Assembly: GCA_022592435.1 (NCBI GenBank)
Contig: JABYQS010000096.1
Location: 92,743 to 156,742, forward strand
Direction of reading: 5' to 3'
Length of the DNA stretch: 64,000 nucleotides
Origin: Cerioporus squamosus
Lineage: Eukaryota > Basidiomycota > Agaricomycetes > Polyporales > Polyporaceae
Shown here: positions 24,171-37,100 of the stretch, piece after piece
How positions within the stretch are numbered: the first letter of the stretch is position 1
Layout of the letters: each line of letters opens with the position of its first letter
The notes under the pieces: model-generated
The model's input: the letters and a program-made list of their open reading frames with translations, nothing else
Told to the model about the DNA's origin: nothing
Database searches by the model: none
Made by a program: the position numbers and the translations under genes

Positions 24171-25484
24171 ATGCCCGGGCGGCACTACTCCAAGTTCATC
24201 CCGCCCAGCCTCGCCATGAGCGAGCTCGAGTGCCAGAAACTCGACAACGACGCTACCGACATGCTCATCGACAAGTGGCTCGAGCGGCCACACCGCCCCG
24301 ACTCCTACTACGACTGGTTCCAGCGCGTGCGCGAGCGGAAGCACCTCGCCAACGCCAGCGCGCGACGCGACCAGGTTCTCCTCTGGAACAAGGGTGTCTT
24401 CGTCCCCGAGAACATCTTCACCCGCACGGTCGACACCGGCCGACTGATACCCCTCGATCGCACATGGGTCACACATGTCTACCACCACCGATCTATGAAG
24501 CGGCTCACCATGATGCCCGTCATATTCAGTATGGTGAGCGTCGCTCTGAACCACCGCGCGCGGGACGCCAAAATTTACAACCACCCCGCCTCCCCCTCTA
24601 GCTCCCGGAGTTGATGCTCCTCCGCGGAATGCATGACCGTGGTTGCGACGAGATATATGTGATAGTCACGGATCTCAAGCGACACGAGATGGACCAAGTG
24701 ACGGATTACTTCAAGTATGTCTGCCAGAATACGGTACAGGGATACTGCAAACCGAGCGTGGAGCAGAAGATCAATCATGATTGTGAGTGTCTCCTTCGCC
24801 CCCCATCCCCAGGTACCGCACCACCGTGCAAAGCGAAATTTCCCCTGTACATGCCGCGGAGCTCTGTCCTGATATTTGCCTCTAGACATCCTGCTCAACA
24901 ACGCGCTCGACCGCCGCACGCCATGCTTCCCACAGATTGACCTCACCCTCCGCGCCATCCTCCACGAGAAACGTCCGCCTTTCATCGTCCTCTTCTCGCA
25001 CCAAACCATGTCCTACTCCCAGATCCTCTTCGCCCACCCCTCGTTCGTCCCATCCAAGGACATGTACTACGACTTCCCCAGCGGCTGCCCCAACCCCGGC
25101 TGTACGGACAACTGCTGCGAGCTTATTCGGTTCCCCAAGCAAGGTCCCGAGAATGCGGCCGTGCTCTCCCCGAGCTCGAAGAAGAAAGTCCGGTACCGGT
25201 ACGGGCGACGAGTGCGTCCGAAGGAGATGTGCAACTGGATCGAGTGCGACGTCTGTTTCTCGGACGAGCGCGACACTCTGCCCTCGAGCGGGTCCGAGGG
25301 TAGCAGCGAAGGCAGCGTCGAGGGCAGCGATCTCGGCTCTGAATACAGCACCGGGAGCAGCAAGGCCTTCACTGGACTCGTCTGCAGCCGCTGCAAGCTC
25401 GTCAAGTACTGTTCTGCGGACCACCAGCGCCGCGACTGGGAAGAGCACAAGCGCGCATGCGCTAAGCCCCTCGGCGAGTCGTAA
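24171..25484 (+). CDS. MYND zinc-finger protein of unknown function
   Basis: Three exons: 24171-24534, about 24602-24782 and about 24886-25484. The protein starts MPGRHYSKFIPPSLAMSELE, continues with a conserved-looking helical part (WLERPHRPDSYYDWFQRVRE, then ELMLLRGMHDRGCDEIYV), a Cys-rich patch GCPNPGCTDNCCEL, and a C-terminal MYND finger: IECDVCFSDERD, then after an acidic Ser/Glu/Gly linker CSRCKLVKYCSADHQRRDW and HKRAC. Stop TAA at 25484. The MYND finger mediates protein contacts; I do not recognise the N-terminal domain. The frame is open upstream to ATG 23949, but that ATG has a poor context. Unlike SMYD proteins there is no SET motif. Confidence 0.82.
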
Positions 25485-25875
25485 ACGCGTATTGGCTCGG
25501 TCGTACGTTGGACTGGCAGCAGAGGATACATTGTGCGTGTACGTTCGGACTGCATGGTTATTGTTCCTTGTTATCCTCGATATGCCTTATTTTGTAGCAG
25601 TGTACTTGCCTTCCGAAGTCGTCGATATGTATCCGTATCTATTTACGACAGTACACGACCCACGTTACGCCCCCATCTTCTCTACTTATATGACACTTTA
25701 TGTAGCCAGTCTTCCCGTTTCCTCACTGTTGTAATCCCGAGGTCTTTCTATGTCCTCGTCTGAATGTCATGCGCGCACGTGACGAACGCGTCTCATGCCG
25801 TCGCGTCTCCGGTTTCCCTCGCTTGCGGTCCAGTGGGAACTGCTTGCCTTCAAACCACCACCACTGTTCTCAGCC
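25485..25875. other. Intergenic stretch, MYND gene to S28 peptidase
   Basis: About 390 bp, AT-richer in its first half (3' end of the MYND gene). No coding region or repeat was seen; the peptidase promoter must lie here. Confidence 0.4.
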
Positions 25876-28261
25876 ATGGCGAGAAAGCGCGTTTTGATCG
25901 CGTTCCTCTCGTGCTTCACTGAGCTCGCTGTAGGCAGTGGCATCGACCAGATTCGTCTCAGCTTGGGCCCACAAGCAGTCAACCTCTGGAAGCTCGAGGC
26001 CGCTCGCACCCGCTCCCAGGCGCAAGGCACGCTCCTCGTTCAGGACACGCAAGATACGAGCTACGCTGAAGGGGGAAACGAAGGGGCCAAGAGCCAGCTG
26101 GCGAAGGAGTTCTCCGAACAATGGTTCGAGCAGCCTCTGGACCACTTTGCGAAGGCGAATGAGACAGAGACGTGGCAGCAGCGGTACTGGGTGAACACGC
26201 GGCACTACACCCCGGGGCCGAGCACGCCTGTGTTTGTGCTAGATGGTGGGGAGACGTCGGGCGAGGATAGGTTGCCGTTCCTCGATACTGGCATTATGGA
26301 CATCTTGGCCAGGGTGACCGGTGGGATTGGGATCGTGCTCGAGCATAGGTACGTGTAGTCGACTGCTTGGGAGGCAAATATCTGGCGGAAACTGAAAGGT
26401 GGACGTGTAATGTGTTCGCAGGTACTACGGTACGAGTGTGGGACGTTGACCGTAAGACCGTTGTCTAAGTGTATGCGTGGCTACTCCGTCCTAGGTCAGT
26501 CGTTGCCGGTCAAGAATCTGACTACCGACTCGCTCCGGTACGTTCCTCAGCATGCCGCCACGCAAGTGACGTTGATGTCATTGGTGCTTAATGCGCAGGT
26601 TCTTGAACAATGCCCAGTCCGCGGCGGACTCGGCTCACTTCATGGCGAACGTCAAGTTCGACGGGATCGATGAAGACCTGACTGCCCCCAATCATCCCTG
26701 GATATACTATGGCGTATGTGATCCAGGAGAGCACGCTTCCACCATCTACTTGGCTGATACTGAGTTATTAGGGCTCTTATGCGGGTGCTCGTGCCGCGCA
26801 CATGAAGGTCCTATACCCCGACCTCGTCTGGGGTGCCATTGCATCGAGCGGTATGTTTATGATTCTTGCAACCGCCAACATTGCTATGTCTGATCTCCTG
26901 CACAGGCGTCACGCATGCTAGCATTGAGAACTGGGAGTACATGGACATCATCCGGCGCGCGGCGGACCGCGTGTGCTCGGGCAACCTGCAGGTCTCTGTT
27001 GAGATTATCGACTCGCTTCTCAGCAACCCTCTCACCCGGACGCCGATCAAGTCGCTATTCGGAGTGGCTGCTCTTGAGCATGACGAGGACTTCGCGTCGC
27101 TCATTGAGGTTCGGCCGCATGTTCTTCTCATCCTGCAATAAGGATCGACTACTGACACTCACGTTCAATATTCGGCAGAGCCCGCTGGGGTACTGGCAGG
27201 CAAGGAATTGGGACCCTGAAGTTGGGAGCTCGGAATGGGACACCTTCTGTGCAGCGCTGAACGGCAAGTTTGAGCCAGAGGATCCTGACACGACCGCGGT
27301 TTCGTACGACGAGAGCAGCGACATGGTGACCATCGAGGGTGACCTGATGGTTCCCGTGCCCGTGTACAACTACGCGAAGTACATCAAGGCTGTCAGTAGC
27401 TCAATGCTCCCTGCGTTTCTCCCGAGGCGCTGACGTGTTCGCGTCTTATTTCCCGCCACAGAACTTTGTCAGTCAATGTCCCGACGGCGCCGTAGAGCAG
27501 TGTTTCGGCACCTGGGACGACAGCAAGTTCCACGATACGGGCCTCGACCAGACCTGGAGGCTGTGGCTCTTCCAGGTCTGCACCGAGTGGGGGTACTTCT
27601 CGGTGCGTCCAAGCGAGTCTCGTACCGTCTGGAACGCGGCGCTGATAGCAGCATTGTCAGACTGCTCCTCCGAAGGGCGTGCCTCGCATCGTCTCTCGTC
27701 TCCTGACGCTTGAGTATGAGTCGAAGATTTGCCGCCAGGTGCGTTAGACACTGTCTCTCCGCAAGCGAAATTGACACGAGTGTGTCTGGACATCTCAGGC
27801 GTACCTTCCGGGCAAGCACTTCGCTGTGCCTGCACTTCCCAACATCACCGTCGTGAACGCACTTGGAGACTACGACATCGAGGCTGACCGTTTGGCCATC
27901 ATTGACGGAGAGGGTAAGCATGTGGCTCCACTACGGCTTTCACTGTGCTGACGAATGCTTTGTAGTGGATCCTTGGAGGCCGGTCACCCCTCACAGCGAG
28001 TATGCGCGCCCTCGGGAGGACACGATCTTGAGGCCATTCAAGATCATCCGAGGTTCGTAACTGCTACTTTCTACGTAGTTTTCATACTTACTCTCGATCG
28101 CATTCCCAACAGGCGGTGTACACCACTGGGATGAGAACGGGCGAAGCGATATTCTGGAGGAGCCTCCACAAATCCAGATGATCCACGAGGAGATCATCGT
28201 CTTCGTGACCTCTTGGCTTGAAGACTGGGAGGCAGAGCGCTTCTTACGAAGGAAGCAATGA
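25876..28261 (+). CDS. Secreted serine peptidase family S28 (prolyl carboxypeptidase / DPP-II type)
   Basis: ATG at 25876 begins a signal peptide (MARKRVLIAFLSCFTELAVG). The mature part shows family motifs in order: WFEQPLDHF, QRYWVN, PVFVLDGGE, LEHRYYG, SLPVKNLTTDSLRFLNNAQ, then YYGGSYAGARAAHM, whose Ser (in GGSYAG, codons joined across an intron near 26710-26770) is the nucleophile. The later acid and base lie in the exons with GEVDPWRPVTPH-type text and GGVHHWDENGR, the His of the triad. End RRKQ and TGA at 28261. S28 enzymes remove residues after proline from peptide ends at acid pH, often in protein scavenging. About nine introns are inferred. Length (roughly 560 residues) is usual. Confidence 0.9.
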
Positions 28262-28503
28262 CGTGGCAAGGATCGCGCATTGTAACTTGTTGTGAATGGA
28301 TTGGTGGATAGGTCTAAGGTTACCAAAGACCGAGGCGTTGAGTATGATGTGACGTATAATCTAGACGCCTGGATCCTAGGCTCCGACTCGGCCGCTTTTT
28401 CCGGCATTCTCGACTTGCGACAGAACTCCCACCTAGACGATATATACCTAGTTCGCAGTTCCAGAGCGCAGTCTTACATCTTGCTAAAAACCACATCATA
28501 GGC

Positions 28504-30194
28504 ATGGGCAATGAGGTTTCCGCCCCCTACGAAGGGCCGCCCGAGGTCCTCGAAAGCAAAGACATTCCGTCCATCGCGAAGTACATGAAGTCGGAACAGT
28601 GCAAGAAAGTGTTTGTCATGGTACGCTTCTAGTTCTTGTTCTGTTGCCGGGATACTGATAAGATACTGAGATGTAACAGCTTGGAGCTGGTAAGCTATAC
28701 AATGACTGGAATACTTGGCGCAGCTCATCCAAGCGTTGAAACACAGGCGTGAGCACGGCAGCTGGGATCCCGGACTTCCGATCTCCAGAAACAGGTATGC
28801 TGTTTTGCGTGCGTGAAAGCTGACACGCGCTTATGGTTGTTGTAGGTCTCTACGTTAGTCTCGCGTGCACTGAGCCAGAGTCTGCTACGTGTTCCTCACG
28901 TTTCACTTGTATAGGCGAACTTGCAGAGGTTGAAGCTCCCATATCCAGAAGCGGTATTCGAGATCAACTACTTCCGGGAGAACCCCATTCCCTGTCAGTC
29001 CTTCTGCGTCCTACGTCCATCCGCAGTCCGTACTGATGTATCCGCACTACAGTCTATACCCTCGCCCGCGAGCTCTACCCCGGCCGCTATCGCCCCACGC
29101 TCACGCACACCTTCGTGAAGCTCCTCGCAGATCATTCATACCTTGACACCTGCTTCACGCAGAACATCGACACCCTCGAACGTCAAGCCGGCGTTCCGGG
29201 TGAGAAGATCGTCGAGGCGCACGGGAGCTTCGCCGACCAGCACTGTATCGAATGTCGCTCTGGCTACGATGGCGCCAAGATGAGGGCCGCTATTGAGAAG
29301 GGCGTTACGAAGAAGAGCGATACCGTGCGCTGCGAAAATTGCGAAGGGCTCGTAAAGCCTGACATCGTCTTCTTCGGCGAATCGGTGCGTGCTGCGTGCT
29401 AGTCACGCGCGTCCCCACGGACATGAGGCTGATGAGCGTTGCACTTTGCACTCTAGTTGCCTCCGCTGTTCGCGCAGATGGCCCCCAGACTGCGCGAGGC
29501 AGACCTGCTGTTCGTGATCGGGACGTCGTTGAAGGTGCACCCGTTCGCGTCCCTCACGGGGCTCGTGCCCGAGAGCTGCCCGCGCGTTTTGATCAACATG
29601 GAACCCGCGGGGACCATCGGGTCGAGGCCTGACGACGTTGTGCTTCTCGGACGGTGTGACGAGATAATCCGAGAGCTCGCTCGGGAGCTCGGATGGGAGG
29701 ACGAGCTGGACCGCGAATGGGGCAAGACCGAAATCCTTGCTCCGCTCGACACGCTTGGGAAGGGAGAGGTCGGGGCTGTGGAGAAAGTGATAGCAGGGAG
29801 CGAGAAGGAGGCGGTAGCGGCGAAGCACTCCGAGCCCCAGGCTGCTGGCGACAGTGAAGCCGCCGTGGCGAAGGAGGAGGCACGGGTAGAGGCGGAGGTC
29901 GAGAAACTGACGCAGCAGATTGCGAAGGCTTTGGATATCTCGGAGTCCGATGGGCAATCGGAGGACACCCGAAGTGCAGAGACAAGGTCGCCGGAGACCT
30001 CACCCTCGGAGACTTCTGTGATTGGTGCCTCTGTGGCGTCACCACGCGGACAGTCGGATGAGAGGGCAACTCCCGACCTCGCACCTCCGAAGGAGCAGAA
30101 GGAGAAGGAGAAGCTGTATAGGACTCAACGTGGTCGTACGCTGTCCGGAGAAGCTGAGCATCGACTGCGCATGTACACTATTCTGACCCTGTAA
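28504..30194 (+). CDS. Class I sirtuin, copy A (NAD-dependent protein deacetylase, SIRT2/Hst2 type)
   Basis: ATG at 28504 (MGNEVSAPYEGP). The NAD site GAGVSTAAGIPDFRSP is built from four exons: exon 1 ends at KVFVM, a 10-nt micro-exon (28680-28689) codes LGA, the next exon codes VSTAAGIPDFRSPET, and an 8-nt micro-exon (28846-28853) codes LY. Then come TQNIDTLERQ, the catalytic His in EAHGSF (29220-29222), the zinc cysteines CIEC and CENC, IVFFGES and VIGTSLKV. After the catalytic core a 150-residue acidic, Ala/Glu/Ser-rich tail follows; stop 30194. All catalytic residues are present, so it should remove acyl groups from lysines using NAD. The order of motifs matches cytosolic/nuclear class I sirtuins. 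It is the upstream member of a tandem pair. Confidence 0.93.
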
Positions 30195-30814
30195 ACCAGC
30201 TCAGCTGCCCCTTTCGCAGCCATCGTCAGTCATCGGACTATCGAGGGGATCCAAACTGTCGTCTTCTGGCGCAGGTTTTGGCGGTCGTGCGACCCACATC
30301 AGAGGTCGCGGGATACCGGAATGGTACCATTCAATCTCAGCGCATCCCGACAAATGCCCCCGATAAACACCTCGCATATGTCATGGCACACGTGAAGCGC
30401 GATTAGTGCCTTTTGATCAGTCGAGTTCACATCCAATCCACAGACGAGGAGTTCTCTACATAGCAAGCACCACGACCACCCCGCCGCCGTGCACAGGCCT
30501 CGCGGTCGCAGTACTTCGCCCCAGAGCCCGCGGGAAGGCCAGCCACCCTTCCTCGCACGCCCGCTCTCGTCGTATCAGTCACTTTGGCTACCGCCTACGG
30601 CGCCGCTCAGCTCATCGCGAGGTTCGAACCTTCTCGGCCGCTCTCTCGGGAACTATCGGTGGCTCGCTGGCCGCCTTTATACTGAGTTTCCCGGTGTACA
30701 CCCGTGTCAACGATATCGCCTCGGGCCCTCGCTACAACACCCACGAAGGTCGCGTACAGACTGCACTGAGAAAGGGAGGAAAAGAAAGGGCGGGACAGCA
30801 AGAGCAAGACCGAT
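30195..30814. other. Intergenic stretch between the two sirtuins
   Basis: 620 bp holding the 3' end of copy A and the promoter of copy B. It contains a Cys/Pro/Arg-rich open frame (30406-30849) with no motif that I judge to be chance. Confidence 0.45.
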
Positions 30815-32473
30815 ATGACGTTCCATTCAGCAATGGACGACCCCGATGAGCTGCTGATGCTCTACGATGGCCCGACGGCAGTCCTCGAAGGCCGAGACAT
30901 AGCTTCGGTTGCCAAGTACATGAAGTCCCCGCAATGCAAGCGAGTATTTGTGATGGTAGGCCTTGCTCATACCTAGTCCAGTGGGATGCCATCATTGTCC
31001 AAGTACTGACTATCATGGAGGTACTTTCTAGCTCGGTGCAGGTGAGCTGCACTTGCGGGTATTGTGGAACGCGTATCCTGACCATGGTCATCATAGGTGT
31101 CAGCACGGCAGCCGGCATCCCGGACTTCAGATCTCCTAGAACGAGTATGTGCAAGTTTGCCTTAGCGAACCCTACCTAACACTAACTTTCCTCAGGATTA
31201 TATGTACGCGAGCGTTCCACTTCCGCATTACCACGAGCTGCAACCGACACTCACTCGCTGATACAGGCGATGCTAGCAAAGTTGAACCTCCCATATCCTC
31301 GGGCCGTCTTCGAGCTGAACTACTTCCGCTTCCACCCAATACCCTGTAGGTATACTTTCGCGTTGCTCACATCCCAAGCTAACCGACCTACGGCCGTTTG
31401 CGCCGACGGTGACTGCAGTCTACACACTCACTCGCGAGCTCTACCCCGGGCGCTACCGGCCAACGCTGACACACACCTTCGTGAAACTGCTCTCCGACCG
31501 TGGCCTGCTCCACACTTGTTTCACGCAGAACATCGACACCCTCGAGCGGCAGGCCGGCATCCCCGCAGAGAAGCTTGTGGAGGCCAACGGCAGCTTCGCG
31601 TCGCAGCGCTGCATCGACTGCAAGAAGGAATACGACTCCGCGCGGATGCGCGAGGCAGTCGAGAAGGGCGAGGTCGTCTGTTGCGATAAAGAGTTGTGCG
31701 CAGGCCTCGTCAAACCGGATATCGTATTCTTCGGCGAGTCGGTAAGCCCTGCCTCACACACATGCAGCTCTTTTGCGCTGCTGCAGCTGCTGACAACGAT
31801 ACGTACGCAGATGCCAGAGCTTCTCGCCCAGTCGATCCCAAAGATCGGCAGCGCGGACCTGCTCTTCGTCATCGGCACCTCGCTCACCGTGCAGCCCTTC
31901 GCCAAGCTCGCGTCCATGGCGCCCGAGTCGTGTCCGCGGGTGCTCATCAACCTCGACTTCGCCGGGGACATAGGCACGCGCGCGGACGACGTGCTCCTCC
32001 TCGGCAGGTGCGACTCCATCGTCCGCGACCTTTGCCGTGAGCTAGGTTGGGAGGAGACCCTGGACCGCGAATGGGCGAAGACCGAGATCCCGGGCTCTCA
32101 GTCCGCGTCGCTCGCAGCAAGCGCTCTGCCGCCAGAGAGGGCGTTCAGGACGAATGCGCTAATGGACGCGGTCGTTCCGCACGAGCAGGTTGAGATCGGG
32201 TCAACGTCGAACGGGACGAGCACGCCGACGGCTGCGGAGTGGCAGGAGAAGCTCGAGGCAGCCGACTCGCTGTCGGAGCGGCTGAGGGTGGCGTTGGAGT
32301 GCTCGGAGAAGGTGGTCCCGCTGTTGGAAGAGGCGGCGATTACGTTCCCAGCGCGCACCCTCAGTGCGGAGGAGATCCTGTTGGCGTCGGGTGCCGTGGA
32401 TGACTCGCCGTCGATGGAGGAACCGCCTTTCATAGTCACTCCGCCTGCCATTGCAGTGGAAGGGAAGTCATGA
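30815..32473 (+). CDS. Class I sirtuin, copy B, with Asn in place of the catalytic His
   Basis: ATG at 30815 (MTFHSAMDDPDELLMLYDGP). Exon structure copies copy A: 10-nt micro-exon at 31032-31041, then VSTAAGIPDFRSP, then an 8-nt micro-exon at 31196-31203, then LPYPRAVFELNYF. TQNIDTLERQAG and VIGTSLTVQPF are intact. The catalytic motif reads EANGSF: codon 31586-31588 is AAC where copy A has CAC. The zinc region has CIDC followed by VCCDKELCAG, two residues longer than the CENC pair of copy A. The C-terminal tail (about 170 residues) differs from copy A and is less acidic. Loss of this His abolishes deacetylation in studied sirtuins, so the product is probably a pseudo-enzyme or has another activity; the long intact frame and splice sites argue against simple decay. 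Stop TGA at 32473. Confidence 0.92.
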
Positions 32474-32676
32474 GGTTTATGGTGGACTTGGGTATATAGG
32501 ATTGGCATCTGTATCATTGTTCATCGGCTGCTGTGCCGAATTGTAGGTTCTCTTGCTAGGATCGTTTCGCGTCTTTTGTAACTTGTACATCATCATTGTC
32601 TCATCTATGATCTCTACATCTCTATCAAAGTGTCCGTTCGATAGTTCGTGAACATCGTCCCTGGAGAAGCGAACTC

Positions 32677-33928
32677 TCACCTAGAGATATGCGCTTTCAG
32701 GAAGTCTATGGCTTGATCGAACAACCCTTCGGCACCTCCGAACTCCTGCTCTGCGTCGGGCTCGTAATCGAAGGAGTGTTCCTTGCCCTCGACGATCTTA
32801 AGCTCCGCATGGACACCGGCGTCCCGCAGGCGCCTGTGCATGTTCTTGGACTCCCGGACCCACACCGCAGAGTCAGCAGAGCCGTGAAGGAGGAGCGTGG
32901 GAGGGAAAGAGGAGACGTCAGCGAATTGGGGAAAGAGAGGCAGATGCTCTGGTGGGATCGCGCCACGGTGTCTATCGGCACCGGTGTCGAAGGAGTCGGG
33001 GTCTTCTGCGAGTAGTCCATGCTGCGAGAGTAGTTCGCGTAGGGTAGCACTCAAGCTGGGGGCATGCAAGCCGGTGAGATAGTCTAGGTAGGTGCCAGTC
33101 TGCAGGTAGAGTCGACCGAGGAGCATTCTAGGGTTAGCAGGAAAGTTGGGTATGTGATGTGTAGGTGGATGATAAGCCAGAGGAGAATCGTTGACGACGG
33201 GGGACTTGAGACACGCAGGATAGAGAAACTCGGCGAAGTCTTCAGGGTCCAGGATCTCGCGTCCGCGGAGGAAGGGAGAGGTCTTGTGGGCAAGGTATAT
33301 CCACGTCTTGATGATAATAAATATGTGATGGTTGAGATAAAGGGATGGGAGACTCACCAACATGTCACCACCCATCCCGTAGAGGGACAGGGCTACCTTC
33401 GGCTTCGGGGACGCGCACGAGGCTGCGTAGTACACGCACATGCCGCCCGCACTGCTCCCCGCGACTGCCAGCGCACTTGGGTCTATCTCGAAGGAAGGAT
33501 TCCCTTCAATCTCGCACGCCTCACGGATCCTGTGGTTCGCCTCTACCTCCAGGAAAGAGAACAGATCCTTGACATCGTGCAGGATTTTGTGACCAGTAGC
33601 GGGTGTTAACAAGGTGTAATCTGCCGATATGAACGCCATTCCGGATGACGTTACACGTCCTGGGTTAAGTTCAGAGTATGCCCATAAACCGACCTCGAGA
33701 GGCGGGAGCGACTCGACAGTCTGAAGACGCACTGTGCAGCCAGCTGGGAAACCAGCTCCGTCTGTTGCCGACTGTGAGGGATCCTCCATGGAAGTAGACC
33801 ACCGCTGGAGTCGCCGAGGAACCGATGCCCGCAGGAGTTGTGGAAGGCGGATAGATGTCGACGTGAACGGGCTGATTGCTGACGTCGCATTTGTAGACGA
33901 ACGTCAAGCAACTCGGAGGGGTCTGCAT
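32677..33928 (-). CDS. Alpha/beta hydrolase (esterase/lipase family with HGG and GxSxG motifs)
   Basis: ATG at 33928 (MQTPPSCLTFVYK). Exon 1 carries VVYFHGGSLTVG, the oxyanion-hole HGG. After an intron ending near 33662 come MAFISADYTLLTP, then ALAVAGSSAGGMCVYYA with the nucleophile Ser in GSSAGG, GMGGDM, and after an intron around 33300-33365 the C-terminal part with LLHGSADSAVW (acid) and VEGKEHSFDYEP (His). Stop at 32677. This is the fold and residue set of hormone-sensitive-lipase-like esterases, acting on small esters; the substrate is unknown. No signal peptide, so cytosolic. About 360 residues after splicing. It ends convergent with sirtuin B and starts divergent from APC2 across about 235 bp. 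Confidence 0.87.
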
Positions 33929-34162
33929 CCTGCACGTCTATAGGAGTTAACGAGACCAGCAAAGTAGATGAAGTGTGGAGGCCGTCTATAGAGTGAGACG
34001 AAGGCTCAGCCGTACAAAGCGCAGAGATATATGGTGGTTGGTGGAGGAGGCAGGAGGACCAGCGGCTCCTCGGCGCGCGGCTCACGCGCACGACGCGACG
34101 CGACGCGCCTCAGCCACCAACCACGATCAACTCTAGGACCCTGCTATCCTCCTTGAGGTGCA

Positions 34163-37100
34163 ATGGCAGCCAATCTACTCGTGAAGCAGGTCCAAAGCAA
34201 ATGGAACAACTCCTTCGCTCGTCTGAACAGAGGAGAGCCGGGGATCACTGGGCTGCTTGCGTTCAGCGAGGTCCGCCACTCCTGTTCGTCCAGTCCGAAC
34301 CGTACTCATATCCTGTCGGTCACTGATTTGCATAGGCATGGAGAATTGCGACGGGCTTCCTATACCCGAGAGACCTGAATGATCCTACTCCCCCTAAGGA
34401 ATACAGTGCGTTCACCGATTCCGTGCGGGCGGCATACCGAGTGCTGAGGTTTCCAAGGCATGCAGGATGTGCGGGCATCCTTTGAGTTCCTCAGCAAGGC
34501 GAAGATGCTACCTCTCTTGATGGAGAACTTCCTTGGTGGGTGGTAGTTCCCAGTGCTGCAAGGTTGGCACTTCTTACTCTTACCTCCCAGAGGACATGAG
34601 GAAGCAACAACACCTCATCGAGCGCGATATAAACAAGTATATGGCTGAGTACGAGGTGCGTCGACATTGAAGTTGTGGAGCTGCCGCTGATAGCTAGGAA
34701 CGCAGGCGGCGGATACTCCTACTCCAGATCCCATCGCAAGACTACTGTTCAGGCTTGTGGAATGGTACAGGGCATGGTCGCCGATCCCAGAGTAAGCCCA
34801 GCCAGATGTACTGTCAGACCGCGTCTCATCTTTTTCGCAGGTTAGGGTCCATACTCCTCTCTGCATACACGCTAGCCTTCCAGACCCACCTCTACTCTTC
34901 CTTCCCGCCGTCCTTCTCGCGCGGCTTCAAGCAACTCATGGCATCCACGTTCTCATTGGTGAACGCATCTTGCCCGCCGCCGTGGGCGCTGCCTCCGGAA
35001 CCTCAACCATCGACCTCCACAGCCCCTTCCCGCCCCGACTTGCCCTTGTGGTCCGCATGCGAGGCACTTGGGCTGCTGGACCGCTACGAGTCGCTTATTG
35101 CCAGCGTCTGCTACGAGTACATCGAAGCTCATGTCATGGAGACATGCGCGAAGAAGTGGAACGAGTCGATGTTGGCGTACTTGAGGGAATGGATGGCCGA
35201 GAAGGTCGTACCATGGATGGTAATGCCATATGCGAGAGGGGCACGGAGTGGTGAGCGATATTCGCTAATATTGTCGTTGCCAGCGTGCAAAATGTATGAT
35301 GCCCTCCACCTATACAGCGGAAGAAGCGCGCCAGATGCTGCAGGGCGTTGGTTCAAGGTTCGATTACCACGTGTGCAAGACACTATGCGACCTTCGGTAG
35401 GTCGTCGCACTTGCTCGAACTTGGATGTCGGCATTCCCTCACACTATCGCCCCAGATTGCAAGAGCTGTTCGACATTATTGTCGACCACCCCGACTCCCT
35501 ACCAGCACTGGAAGACCTGAAGGTAGGATCCGAAATGCTGGATACGCGGAGCTTCGCTGACATTCTCTGTAGGAATGTCTCAGCCGAGTGGACCAGCGCG
35601 ACGAACTGGTGAAAAGCTTACGCAAAGCGTATGTACCCTCTTGGATGCTCGGGGTGGGTGTTTCTGATGAGCCGTGCAGTAATAGGAAGCGACTCTTGCA
35701 CCCCGGCGCAGACACGAAGGTCATCATCGAGCAATACGTGAACACGATGCACTGTCTGCGGTTCCTAGATCCACCGGGCGTGCTGCTGTATAAAGTGGCG
35801 GATCCGATCCGCAGATATCTCAGGTAAGCTCACCATCAGTTCCCATCAGGGCATGCGGTTATCATGTCGCGCAGAGAACGTCCCGACACCATTCGGTCCA
35901 TCGTGGCCAACCTCGTCGGAGATGGCGAGAGCGGGGAGGCACTCGGGAACGAGAACGAGCCCATACAGCCGCTGCAACAGAAACAAGCGGACGACTTTAA
36001 CGATCCCAATTGGGAACCTGAGCCGATCGACGCGGGACCAGGTGCGTCGCCCCGGAACGCGTATCGCAATGTACGACTTATGCTTGGTTTTTGCAGATTT
36101 CCGGGCGAACAAGCCTACCGACGTCATCAGCACGCTGGTCAGTATCTACGACTCCAAGGATCTCTTCGTCAAGGAGCTGCAAGTGTTGCTCGCTCAACGA
36201 CTGCTCGCTGTCACGGACGGCAACTACGAGAAGGAGGTGCGTGATCATGAAGGGAGAGAAGTGTCGCGGTCTTTGACCGTTGGGCTGCAGCGCCGTAACA
36301 TCGAGATTCTGAAAATCCGGTTCGGAGAGGCCGCATTGCAAGTGTGCGAGGTCATGTTGCGGGATATGACCGACTCAAGGCGGATCGACCAGCACATCCA
36401 AGCACTAAAGCCGGTAGGATTCCGTTGTTGGTCGTAGCCAGGACGTATTCTCACCACTGCGATAGATGCCTCTTCATCCTACTATCGTGTCGCGGCACTT
36501 CTGGCCACCGCTGCAGACCAGCATGTTCAACATGCCCGGACAATTCAAAGAGTGCGTATCGTGCGGTCCTTGTCATATCACGATACTCACTGAGGTATGT
36601 ATAGGATCCAAGACGCGTACGCGAAGGAATTCCATCTATTCAAGCCGGACAAGAAGCTACACTGGCTTCCCCATCTCGGAACGATCAGCTTGGACATCGA
36701 GCTGCAGGACCGCACCGTTTCCGCGGAGGTGCCACCAGTAGAAGCCGCTGTCATCGAACACTTCTCGACCAAAGGTGCGTATCCGTTGTGCTTCCTTCGC
36801 TCGGTTATTCGGTTTGCTCATCACTGCGGTAGATACGTGGGACGTTGCGGATCTCGCAACGGAGATGAAGGTTGAGAGGGCTGCCGCTCTGAAAGCGGTT
36901 TTGACGTGGGTCGACCTCGGCGTGCTCAAGGAGGAAGACGCAGGCGTGTACAAGCTTCTCGTGGTGGCAGAGGAGGCTTCCTCGAGCTCTAAACCCGTCG
37001 CCAGGCCAGGTATGTCCGTGAAGCCATCGCCGTTCGAGATCATTCTGATTTGATGTTCCTTGTTATCAGCCGTCATGGAGGACATGCCCTCGGTTATCAC

